Part shown: in pieces, positions 8,710-16,445 of the stretch
Numbering within the stretch: position 1 is the first letter of the stretch
How the letters are laid out: every line of letters begins with the position of its first letter
Assembly: GCA_007118495.1 (NCBI GenBank)
Contig: SKRM01000026.1
Span: forward strand, 62,001 to 126,000
Reading direction: 5' to 3'
Source: Bacteroidales bacterium
GTDB taxonomy: Bacteria; Bacteroidota; Bacteroidia; Bacteroidales; UBA7960
DNA: 64,000 bases
Notes under the pieces: model-generated
What the model saw: only the letters and a program-made list of their open reading frames with translations
Databases searched by the model: none
Told to the model about the DNA's origin: nothing
Position numbers and translations under genes: made by a program

Positions 8710-9642
8710 TTGATTCAACGAATTGATCCGGAAGTTCCCGGTCGCTTCGGCAGTTTGGAATTTCTTGCCCGTCAGGTTGTGGAGGGGTTTATTACGGGAA
8801 TGCACAAAAGCCCTTTCCATGGCTTTTCGGTAGAATTTGCCGAACATAGGATATATAATCCTGGTGATACCACCCGCCACATAGACTGGAAACTATATGG
8901 CAGGACAGAAAAACTTTTTGTGAAGCGGTTTGAGGAAGAAACCAATCTGAGGTGCCAGCTGGTCATAGATAATTCATCTTCGATGCGTTTTGGTTCATCA
9001 GACAATGAAAAAAAAGCATATTCTAAAATTGACTTTTCAGTTGAGTGTGCTGCCTCATTGGCCTATTTATTGCGAAAACAGCGAGATGCTGTTGGCCTGA
9101 GTGTGCTGTCAGATGGTGTAGACCTCCATACCGATGCACGCTCCAGTAGTGTCCACCACAAAATGCTGTTTACCCAACTTGACCATTTATATCAACCTCC
9201 GGCCCAATCAAAGGCGAAAAAAACCAATACTGCCGAACTACTGCATTTACTGGCTGATAAAATTCACAAAAGATCACTGGTGGTGATATTTTCAGATATG
9301 CTTGACAATTCTGCCAGGGCAGAGCCACTGTTTTCTGCCTTGCAGCATCTGAAACACAATAAACATGAAGTTATTTTGTTCCATGTCCTTGAAAAAAACC
9401 AGGAAATGGATTTTAACTACAAAAACAGGCCATACCGGTTTATTGATATGGAAACCGGGCATAGTGTAAGAATAAATCCCTTAGAACTCCGTGATCGCTA
9501 TGTGGAGAAAATGTCGCAATATCACAACGACTTGCGCTTAAAATGTTTGCAGTACAAAATAGATTTTGTGCCATCATATATCAATGAAGGGTTTGAGAAA
9601 GTCCTTCTGTCATTTATGGTCAAACGAGCCAAACTTTATTAA
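8710..9642 (+). CDS. DUF58 / von Willebrand A-like protein (stand-alone)
   Basis: A 310-residue soluble DUF58 protein. The core has YNPGDTTRHIDWKLYGRT near residue 57, the family hallmark, then a vWA-like domain with MIDAS-type D-x-S-x-S (DNSSS) near residue 94. Family members usually pair with a MoxR AAA+ ATPase and are thought to help assemble protein complexes or metal centres. Here there is no adjacent moxR; the only one in the window is in the Bat operon 30 kb away. The start is TTG at 8710: the frame closes with TAA at 8695, the N-terminal residues align with the paralogue at 38340, and the first internal ATG would remove about 30 conserved residues. Confidence 0.88.
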   Translation: MIQRIDPEVPGRFGSLEFLARQVVEGFITGMHKSPFHGFSVEFAEHRIYNPGDTTRHIDWKLYGRTEKLFVKRFEEETNLRCQLVIDNSSSMRFGSSDNEKKAYSKIDFSVECAASLAYLLRKQRDAVGLSVLSDGVDLHTDARSSSVHHKMLFTQLDHLYQPPAQSKAKKTNTAELLHLLADKIHKRSLVVIFSDMLDNSARAEPLFSALQHLKHNKHEVILFHVLEKNQEMDFNYKNRPYRFIDMETGHSVRINPLELRDRYVEKMSQYHNDLRLKCLQYKIDFVPSYINEGFEKVLLSFMVKRAKLY

Positions 9643-9653
9643 TCTATCCTGCC

Positions 9654-10595
9654 ATGACTTTTTTTCAGCCCCTTTCCGGCCATCCAATCTTTGCATTGGA
9701 GTGGTTAATCATGGTGTTAATACTGTTATTATGGTTGCTTACGTTGGTTTGGTTTTATTTTTACCGCAGACGTAACAAAAAAAGGTTACACAAACTAAAG
9801 GGACGCCTCGCTGTAAAAAATCACCACACAGCCAAGGCCATGCTTGACAGTGAGGAAAAGTTCAGGAAGATCATTGGCCAAATGAATGAAGGGCTTTTAC
9901 TCACCGATGAACACCACACGATCATATTCTCCAATACATGCGCCTGTGGTATTTTGAAGATGCCAAAAGAAGAAATTATTGGAAAGAAAGTTGAAGATCT
10001 TGCTGTGGGCGCTTTAGATGCTTCGCGGATTAAGGAGGCCATGGAAGTGAAAAAAACTGGTTGCACCACCAGAGAAGAGGTGCGGCTGGTCAAAGGAAGC
10101 AATGAGATGTTTTGGGCCAGCCTAAGTGTGAGCTACCCCGTTGATCTGAAAGAAGTTACCGGTGGTGCAATTATTGTACTGGTAGATATAACCCATCATA
10201 TCAGTCTGGAGCAGAAACTACAGAAGTTAACCTCAAGCCTTGTCCAGAAAGTCAAACAGCTTAATTGCCTTTTTGAGGTTCAGCAGGTACTGAGTGAGCC
10301 TGATACCGGACATGATGAAATGTTCAGGCATTTGATCAGGGTCATCCCCCGTGGATTGAGATATGAAGGGGATATGGCCGTTGAGATTATGCTTTCAGGC
10401 CAGAGATATGCATCAGGATCATACAGAGAAACCAGGTGGACCTATCAGGCACCATTGAGAATTAAAGGAGTAAAGGCAGGATATCTGAGCGTAAGCTACA
10501 TAGGTCCTGAACCATCGGGGCAAAAAAAACCTTTCAGGATCGGAGAAAAAGTGCTGGTAAAGAACATTGCTGAGAAAATCAGCCTGGCCCTATAG
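9654..10595 (+). CDS. membrane-anchored PAS/GAF sensor protein without output domain
   Basis: A 313-residue protein with one strong transmembrane segment at residues 17-41 and a basic stop-transfer (RRRNKKR), then a short coil, a PAS domain at about 65-180 (ILLTDEHHTIIFSN-type core) and a coiled linker leading to a GAF-like domain at about 200-313. In histidine kinases this arrangement is followed directly by the HisKA dimerisation helix. Here the protein stops instead, and the convergent gene leaves no room for a kinase in another frame. It may act as a partner-modulating sensor or be a degraded kinase. It lies 11 bases after the DUF58 gene, probably in one operon. Confidence 0.75.
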   Translation: MTFFQPLSGHPIFALEWLIMVLILLLWLLTLVWFYFYRRRNKKRLHKLKGRLAVKNHHTAKAMLDSEEKFRKIIGQMNEGLLLTDEHHTIIFSNTCACGILKMPKEEIIGKKVEDLAVGALDASRIKEAMEVKKTGCTTREEVRLVKGSNEMFWASLSVSYPVDLKEVTGGAIIVLVDITHHISLEQKLQKLTSSLVQKVKQLNCLFEVQQVLSEPDTGHDEMFRHLIRVIPRGLRYEGDMAVEIMLSGQRYASGSYRETRWTYQAPLRIKGVKAGYLSVSYIGPEPSGQKKPFRIGEKVLVKNIAEKISLAL

Positions 10596-11834
10596 GACAT
10601 CCACAATTTTTCCGGTTGCATACTCGCCCCGGTCAAGCTTATCTTTTACTTTAGAAAATGATTCGAGGGTGTACTCAACATCTTCAAGGGTGTGTACTGC
10701 TGTTGGTATCAACCTCAGTATAATCATGCCCTTTGGGACAACCGGGTAAGCAACTACCGAGCAGAAAATATTGAAATTTTCACGCAAATCATGGGCCAGG
10801 TTTGCTCCTTCTGGCGTGTCTCCATTGAGCACTACGGGAGTGACAGGCGACTGGGTGTTTCCAATATTGAACCCCCTGGCTATGAGCCCAGTCTGAAGTG
10901 CGGTGGCAATAATCCACAGCTTTTCCCTGAGTTCGGGATGGTTTCGCATGATCTCCAGTCTTTTCAATGCACCTGCAACCAAAGGCATGGGCAGTGACTT
11001 TGCATAGATCTGGCTTCGCATATTATACATCAGGTAGGTTATGATCTCTTTGGGTCCGGCCACAAATGCCCCTATGGAGGCAAAGGCCTTGGCAAAGGTG
11101 CCAAAAAACAAGTCAATTTCATCAACAACTCCTAAATGCTGGTGTGTTCCGGCCCCTGTTTCACCCATAATACCCACACCATGGGCATCATCAACCAGTA
11201 TCCTGAAATTGAATTCTTTTTTCAACGCAACGATTTCGTCAAGTTTTCCTAAATCACCTGACATACCGAATACACCCTCGGTAATCACCAGGATGCCACC
11301 ACCTGTTTTAGCAGCCATGATGCTTGCTCTTTCCAGCTGTTTGCGCAGGTTTTCTATGTTGTTGTGGGGGTAAACATACCTTTTTCCCAAATGCATTCTC
11401 AATCCGTCAATGATGCAGGCATGTGATTCAGAATCGTACACAACAACATCATTGCGGTCAATCATGGCATCAATGACAGACACCATACCCTGGTAACCAA
11501 AATTCAGCAAATAAGCTGCTTCTTTGCCTACAAATGAGGCCAGTTCGCCCTCAAGTTGCTCATGCAAATTTGTTTGCCCTGACATCATTCGTGCACCCAT
11601 GGGAAGTGCCAAACCGTATTCTTTGGCTGCTTCTGCATCTACTTTGCGTATTTCGGGGTGGTTGGCCAGGCCAAGATAATTATTCAGGCTCCATACAAGC
11701 TTTTCCTTATTCCTGAACTGCATTCTGTTTGAAATGTCTCCCTCTAGTTTTGGAAAGGTGAAATAGCCATGCACCTCACTGGCGTACTGCCCAAGAGGCC
11801 CCATCCGATTAATCACTTTAGAAAAAATATCCAT
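10590..11834 (-). CDS. alpha-oxoamine synthase family PLP enzyme (KBL/SPT-like)
   Basis: This 414-residue fold-type I PLP enzyme belongs to the group that condenses an amino acid with an acyl-CoA or acyl-ACP (glycine C-acetyltransferase, serine palmitoyltransferase, AONS, ALAS). PLP lysine is K249 in GTFAKAF, the ring-stacking His is H138, and VDDAHGVG near 214-221 binds the cofactor. Substrate is not clear: a sphingoid-base, sulfonolipid (cysteate) or 2-amino-3-ketobutyrate role are all possible in this phylum. It does not resemble closely the Bacteroides SPT sequence I remember. It has its own promoter, and its stop codon interlocks with that of the convergent PAS gene (CTATAG). Confidence 0.85.
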   Translation of the reverse strand: MDIFSKVINRMGPLGQYASEVHGYFTFPKLEGDISNRMQFRNKEKLVWSLNNYLGLANHPEIRKVDAEAAKEYGLALPMGARMMSGQTNLHEQLEGELASFVGKEAAYLLNFGYQGMVSVIDAMIDRNDVVVYDSESHACIIDGLRMHLGKRYVYPHNNIENLRKQLERASIMAAKTGGGILVITEGVFGMSGDLGKLDEIVALKKEFNFRILVDDAHGVGIMGETGAGTHQHLGVVDEIDLFFGTFAKAFASIGAFVAGPKEIITYLMYNMRSQIYAKSLPMPLVAGALKRLEIMRNHPELREKLWIIATALQTGLIARGFNIGNTQSPVTPVVLNGDTPEGANLAHDLRENFNIFCSVVAYPVVPKGMIILRLIPTAVHTLEDVEYTLESFSKVKDKLDRGEYATGKIVDVL

Positions 11835-11874
11835 GGTTTATATGTATGAAATGCAATATAAGGGTTTAAGCTGG

Positions 11875-11906
11875 CAAAAATACACGATTATACATTTACG
11901 ACCAAA
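11875..11906 (-). promoter_or_regulatory. promoter for the alpha-oxoamine synthase gene
   Basis: On the minus strand TTTG (11906-11903) and TATTTTTG (11882-11875) are 20 bases apart, a full Bacteroidota consensus. Predicted start near 11868 gives a leader of about 34 bases. Confidence 0.7.
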
Positions 11907-11954
11907 AAATTTTACATTTTATATACAGGAAAAGGGGCTAGGTCAATGTTTCAA

Positions 11955-12644
11955 CTAGCTTTCTTTCAGATTCTCAAAGAAATAGATCGGATCAGGACAA
12001 CGTTGTTTCCATAATTCTGATTCACCAGGAGTACAAACACCCGGAAAATCGCCCCTTTTGCCCATCATATCGGTAATCAACTGAAAATGCAAATGTGGCG
12101 GCCAATCACCATTAACCGGTGCACTTCCGATATGGCATAACAAACTGCCGGCTTTCATTGGCAAGTTCTCTTCCATTGCTTCAATTGACTCAGCAGACAA
12201 GTGCCCGTAGAGCGTATAAAAGCGTAAGTTGTGCCAGTTGTGTTCCATTATGATGGTAGGCCCATAGTCACCATATTGGTCATTGTTTTGAAAACTATGT
12301 ACCTTTCCATCAAGCGGAAGGTAGACGGGGGTATGGGCAGTTGTCCACACATCAATTCCAAGGTGGACGCTGCGGGCCGTCTGGCCTTGCTGGCCAAAAA
12401 GCTCGCTTCGCTGATACACTGTCCTGTTCTCCATATAGCCTCCGTAGGCATAAAGTTTCTGCTGTTGACCCATAAGGCCGAAAATATAGTCACCCAAATC
12501 GCTGGTATTTTCAAATTTCAGCTTATTCAGGTCGTCATTTTTCCCGGACAAATCAAGCAGAACCGTATTTCTGCGATCTAACCCAGGTTTAAACATGGGT
12601 CTGATCTCAATTCTGTTTTGATCGAGTATATCTGATAGTTTCAT
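11955..12644 (-). CDS. standalone M23-fold (LytM-like) protein, predicted cytoplasmic
   Basis: A 229-residue protein with zinc-site residues of the M23/LytM family: H94-x3-D98 in HLGIDVW, H148 in YGHLS and H184-x-H186 in PHLHF. It has no signal peptide or membrane segment, so it is unlikely to reach peptidoglycan. The surrounding words (LDGKVHSF, YGDYGPTIIMEH, GDWPPHLHFQL, GDFPGVCTPGE) resemble, from memory, the M23 domain found inside large proteins that join an aminoglycoside-phosphotransferase-like domain and a class III aminotransferase. Here it stands alone. Its ATG overlaps the uvrB stop by one base (TAATG), suggesting coupled translation. The substrate is unknown. Confidence 0.78.
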   Translation of the reverse strand: MKLSDILDQNRIEIRPMFKPGLDRRNTVLLDLSGKNDDLNKLKFENTSDLGDYIFGLMGQQQKLYAYGGYMENRTVYQRSELFGQQGQTARSVHLGIDVWTTAHTPVYLPLDGKVHSFQNNDQYGDYGPTIIMEHNWHNLRFYTLYGHLSAESIEAMEENLPMKAGSLLCHIGSAPVNGDWPPHLHFQLITDMMGKRGDFPGVCTPGESELWKQRCPDPIYFFENLKES

Positions 12645-14665
12645 TACATAAATCTTTCTTTGAAAACTTTTTCAAGGGCAAAGAATTCGTCTCTGGCTAT
12701 GGTAGCCTCAGCAAAATCCAATTCCTTTGCCGCCTTCTCCATCTTTTTTCGGGCTTCATTGATCACTTTTTGAAGTTGCTCCCTGCCCATATATTGAATT
12801 ACAGGGTCAGAAGCCATATTAACGGCTTCACTTCCAATATAAGCCTTTTTTCCACTGCTATCGAGCACCGTTGTTTGTCCGTGGATGGCTGCTACAGATT
12901 TTTTGATCTGGGCGGGGGTAATATTGTTCACCTCATTGTATAATTGTTGTTTTTTACGTTTTCTGTCGGTTTCATCAATGGCTGCCTGCATTGATCGGGT
13001 AACTCTATTGGCGTACATGATCACCTTGCTGTTGATATTTCGTGCAGCACGACCAGCGGTTTGTATCAGTGACCTTTCTGATCTCAAAAAGCCTTCACTG
13101 TCAGCATCAAGAATGGCCACCAGCGATACCTCCGGCAGGTCAAGCCCTTCTCTGAGCAGGTTAACACCAACCAAAACATCGAAATGTCCCAGCCTGAGAT
13201 CTCTCAAAATCTCAACCCGTTCAAGGGTATCAACATCAGAGTGAATATAGCGGCAAAGTACCCCGGCGCTTACAAGATACCTGGTAAGTTCTTCAGCCAT
13301 TCTCTTGGTAAGGGTCGTTACCAGTACCCGTTCGCTGATCAAGCTTCGTTGGTTGATTTCATGCAGCAGATCATCAATCTGATTTTGGCTGGGTCTGACC
13401 TCAATTGGCGGATCAAGCAGACCGGTTGGCCTGATGATTTGTTCAACTACCACACCTTCACTTTTTTGTAATTCATAGTTGGCAGGTGTGGCACTTACAA
13501 AAATGACCTGATTGATAAGGTGCTCAAACTCATCAAATTTCAGGGGACGGTTATCCAGGGCGGCGGACAATCGAAACCCATATTCTACAAGGTTCTTTTT
13601 TCTTGAAAAATCGCCTCCGTACATGGCATGAACCTGCGAGACTGTAACATGGCTTTCGTCAATAACCATGAGAAAGTCGTCAGGAAAATAGTCCAGAAGA
13701 CAAAACGGTCTTGATCCGGCTTTTCTTCCATCAAAATACCTTGAATAATTTTCTATTCCCGGACAATAGCCCAGTTCTCTCATCATTTCCATGTCATAAT
13801 TAACACGGTCTTCAAGGCGCTTTGCTTCAAGTTCGCGTCCTGTGTTTCTGAAAAAAGTTATTTGATCAGTCAGGTCATCCTGAATATCCCGCATAGCTGA
13901 ATGCATGCGGTCTTTTGAGGTAACAAAGATGTTGGCCGGAAAAATGGCCAGGTGTTCAAATTTCTCTATGGTTTTGCCGCTGACAGGCTCAAATGATTCC
14001 AGTGTTTCAATTTCATCTCCCCAAAAGGTTATCCGGTAGGCTATATCAGCATATGCCGGAAATACATCAACAGTATCACCGGTAACCCTGAAAGTCCCTC
14101 TTTTGAACTCTATGGTTGTGCGGCTGTACAAACTTCCAACCAGGCCGTGCAGCAACTTATTCCGGCTCATGACCTGACCCTGGGCCAACCGGATGATGTT
14201 GCTGTTGAAATCCTGTGGATTTCCAATTCCATAAATACACGATACCGAGCTGACAACTATGACATCCCTTCGGCCCGAAAGCAAGGTGCTCGAGGCACTG
14301 AGACGAAGTTTTTCTATCTCGTCATTGATAGAAAGATCTTTTTCTATATAGGTGTTGGTGGTTGGTATATAGGCTTCAGGTTGGTAATAGTCGTAATACG
14401 ATACAAAATACTCAACCGCGTTATCCGGAAAGAATTGCCTGAATTCACCGAAAAGTTGGGCAGCAAGCGTTTTATTGTGGCTCAACACCAGGGTAGGGCG
14501 TTGTACCTGCTGAATGACGTTGGCAATAGTAAATGTTTTTCCAGAACCGGTTACGCCCAGTAGAGTTTGCGAAGGCATATTGTCATTTAAACCCCTGACC
14601 AGTTGCGCAATGGCTTCTGGCTGATCACCGGTTGGCTGAAACTCTGAGGTCAGTTTGAACGGCAT
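12644..14665 (-). CDS. uvrB: excinuclease ABC subunit UvrB
   Basis: UvrB is the damage-verifying helicase-like core of nucleotide excision repair. UvrA loads it on DNA and it recruits UvrC. The 673-residue length is normal. Walker A GVTGSGKT lies near residue 38, the beta-hairpin region SYYDYYQPEAYIP near 90-105, the DEAD-like motif DESH near 338, helicase motifs V/VI (QTAGRAARN) near 535-545, and a C-terminal UVR motif for UvrC binding at about 625-665. It sits 3 bases after a rhomboid gene and runs into the M23-fold gene. Confidence 0.97.
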   Translation of the reverse strand: MPFKLTSEFQPTGDQPEAIAQLVRGLNDNMPSQTLLGVTGSGKTFTIANVIQQVQRPTLVLSHNKTLAAQLFGEFRQFFPDNAVEYFVSYYDYYQPEAYIPTTNTYIEKDLSINDEIEKLRLSASSTLLSGRRDVIVVSSVSCIYGIGNPQDFNSNIIRLAQGQVMSRNKLLHGLVGSLYSRTTIEFKRGTFRVTGDTVDVFPAYADIAYRITFWGDEIETLESFEPVSGKTIEKFEHLAIFPANIFVTSKDRMHSAMRDIQDDLTDQITFFRNTGRELEAKRLEDRVNYDMEMMRELGYCPGIENYSRYFDGRKAGSRPFCLLDYFPDDFLMVIDESHVTVSQVHAMYGGDFSRKKNLVEYGFRLSAALDNRPLKFDEFEHLINQVIFVSATPANYELQKSEGVVVEQIIRPTGLLDPPIEVRPSQNQIDDLLHEINQRSLISERVLVTTLTKRMAEELTRYLVSAGVLCRYIHSDVDTLERVEILRDLRLGHFDVLVGVNLLREGLDLPEVSLVAILDADSEGFLRSERSLIQTAGRAARNINSKVIMYANRVTRSMQAAIDETDRKRKKQQLYNEVNNITPAQIKKSVAAIHGQTTVLDSSGKKAYIGSEAVNMASDPVIQYMGREQLQKVINEARKKMEKAAKELDFAEATIARDEFFALEKVFKERFM

Positions 14666-14668
14666 GAA

Positions 14669-15568
14669 CTATTTCTCTCCCATTTTGAAAAGGAGTTCCT
14701 TTTCTTCCTTTGTCAGGCTATTGTATCCGCTATGCGATATTTTATCAAGTATTTCATCAATTCGTTTTTGCTTTTCAGCCTTCAGGTCGTTGTATTCATC
14801 ATCAGTAACTGGTCTTTCTCTGGTGTATTCAACCCTGAAAGTTGGTTTTCTGCTAAAGAGCCTGCTCAGTTTGCCAAGATAAAAGCCCAACACGAGTGCA
14901 GGGTCTTTGCCTGTTTTTAGCAAACGGGCATAGGTAAATCCCCACATGGCTCCACCCAGATGAGCCAGGTGACCACCTGGATTTCCTTTGTCAATACTAA
15001 TCACATCAAGAACCACAAAGACCAGGGCTATGTATTTTAAACGGATTCTTCCGAATAGCAGAAGTGGAAGTTGATAATCGGGCATATAGGCAGCAATGGC
15101 GATGAATATAGCCAGAACGGATGCTGAAGCTCCTATGGCCAGAGAAAACGACACCACCTCTCTGAAGGCCGGAAAAATATTAAATGAAACTATATAGAAT
15201 ATGGCGCCTGCTATACCACCCAACAAATAGGTAGCAACCAGCCTGTCAGAACCTATGAAGTCTGAAAAGAGCCTTCCTCCGACGTAGAGTACCACCATAT
15301 TGAATAGAATATGCAGAAAATCAAAATGGAGAAACATATAACTGATCAATGTCCAGGGTCGGTGCAAGACCACATGGATATTGGAAGATATACCCAGCCA
15401 CTGACTCATGGTTGCTGAAATGGCATCTAAGCTCCATAAATAAAAAAATACCCGGATGATATTAACCAGAATAAAAACGGCTACATTGATACCAATGAGC
15501 CTTGAAAGGATAGAACCCTTCAGGAAAAACTGCTTAATTTCTCCGAAAATGGATGGTTGTTGATTCAT
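14669..15568 (-). CDS. rhomboid family intramembrane serine protease (first of tandem pair)
   Basis: A 299-residue polytopic protein with about six membrane segments in residues 15-215 and a soluble charged C-terminal tail of about 80 residues. Catalytic features are the rhomboid serine in GASAS (the usual GxSG has Ala in the last place) and the histidine in HLAHLGGAMWGF. The loop HFDFLHILFNM is the H-x-x-x-x-x-x-N-M type. It should cleave membrane proteins within the bilayer; substrates are unknown. It starts 2 bases after the second rhomboid gene and ends 3 bases before uvrB, so the three are likely co-transcribed. Confidence 0.9.
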   Translation of the reverse strand: MNQQPSIFGEIKQFFLKGSILSRLIGINVAVFILVNIIRVFFYLWSLDAISATMSQWLGISSNIHVVLHRPWTLISYMFLHFDFLHILFNMVVLYVGGRLFSDFIGSDRLVATYLLGGIAGAIFYIVSFNIFPAFREVVSFSLAIGASASVLAIFIAIAAYMPDYQLPLLLFGRIRLKYIALVFVVLDVISIDKGNPGGHLAHLGGAMWGFTYARLLKTGKDPALVLGFYLGKLSRLFSRKPTFRVEYTRERPVTDDEYNDLKAEKQKRIDEILDKISHSGYNSLTKEEKELLFKMGEK

Positions 15569-15570
15569 GC

Positions 15571-16326
15571 TTAATAAAAAATCTCTCCTTTTTTACGCCA
15601 GTACTTGATGAGAAGGAACCCAAATACCATACCACCCAGATGGGCAAAATGGGCAATATTGTCTCCCGGCCGGTTGGCCAGGCCAAAAAACAACTCAAGG
15701 GCACCATAGGCCATTACAAAGTATTTTGCCTTTACCGGGATGGCAAAAAACAAGTATATATAACTGTTTGGAAAAAACATACCGAATGCAAGCAAAATAC
15801 CAAAAACAGCTCCTGAGGCTCCAACGGTGGGGATAAAGTATTTGGTCAGAAAGCTGATGATGGTTTTTTCTGAAACTCCGGGCAAGATCTTGTATGAACC
15901 GGTTTCGATAAATTGCCTCAGGTCGGAAGCAGAATAACCAGCCGCAAGCAATTCTGACCTCAGGCTCATGGCCTCTATGTAGCTGACGCCCAAATGCAAG
16001 AAGGCCGCACCGAAACCAGTGATCAGGTAGTAGGTCAGAAAACGTTTTGATCCCATCAGGTTTTCAATGGCCGAGCCAAACATCCATAACGCAAACATAT
16101 TGAAAAATATGTGAGAGAAATTGGCATGCATGAACATATGTGTTACCAATTGAAAAGGCTCAAAGTCGGGTGATCCTGGCATATAGAGTCCAAGAATCTT
16201 TATCAGGTTTAACTGAAAAGCACTACCCAGTGAAATGGTAGCCAAAAAGAAAAGCCCATTGATGATCAGAAGGTTTTTTACTACCAGGGGCAAAAAGTTG
16301 AATCCACCGGATCTATATCGCATCAT
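15571..16326 (-). CDS. rhomboid family intramembrane serine protease (second of tandem pair)
   Basis: A 251-residue six-helix rhomboid with a textbook serine motif GASGAVFG, histidine motif HFAHLGGMVFGF, and HANFSHIFFNM in the first loop. It lacks the soluble tail of its neighbour. The two paralogues are clearly diverged, so the duplication is old. It is the first gene of the rhomboid-rhomboid-uvrB group and has a -7 like element at 16401-16408 upstream. Confidence 0.92.
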   Translation of the reverse strand: MMRYRSGGFNFLPLVVKNLLIINGLFFLATISLGSAFQLNLIKILGLYMPGSPDFEPFQLVTHMFMHANFSHIFFNMFALWMFGSAIENLMGSKRFLTYYLITGFGAAFLHLGVSYIEAMSLRSELLAAGYSASDLRQFIETGSYKILPGVSEKTIISFLTKYFIPTVGASGAVFGILLAFGMFFPNSYIYLFFAIPVKAKYFVMAYGALELFFGLANRPGDNIAHFAHLGGMVFGFLLIKYWRKKGEIFY

Positions 16327-16400
16327 GAATTATCCTATTTTTTTATTTAACAGGCATACTGTCAAAAAGTTTATTTTCCTCAGCACAAGAGGGTAGTTGG

Positions 16401-16408
16401 CAAAAGTA
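16401..16408 (-). promoter_or_regulatory. -7 element upstream of the rhomboid/uvrB group
   Basis: TACTTTTG on the minus strand matches TAnnTTTG and lies about 75 bases before the rhomboid ATG. No TTG is present at the -33 distance, so support is partial. Confidence 0.45.
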
Positions 16409-16445
16409 CATGATTTTTTTTTATGCGTAATTTTCGCCTGATCGC

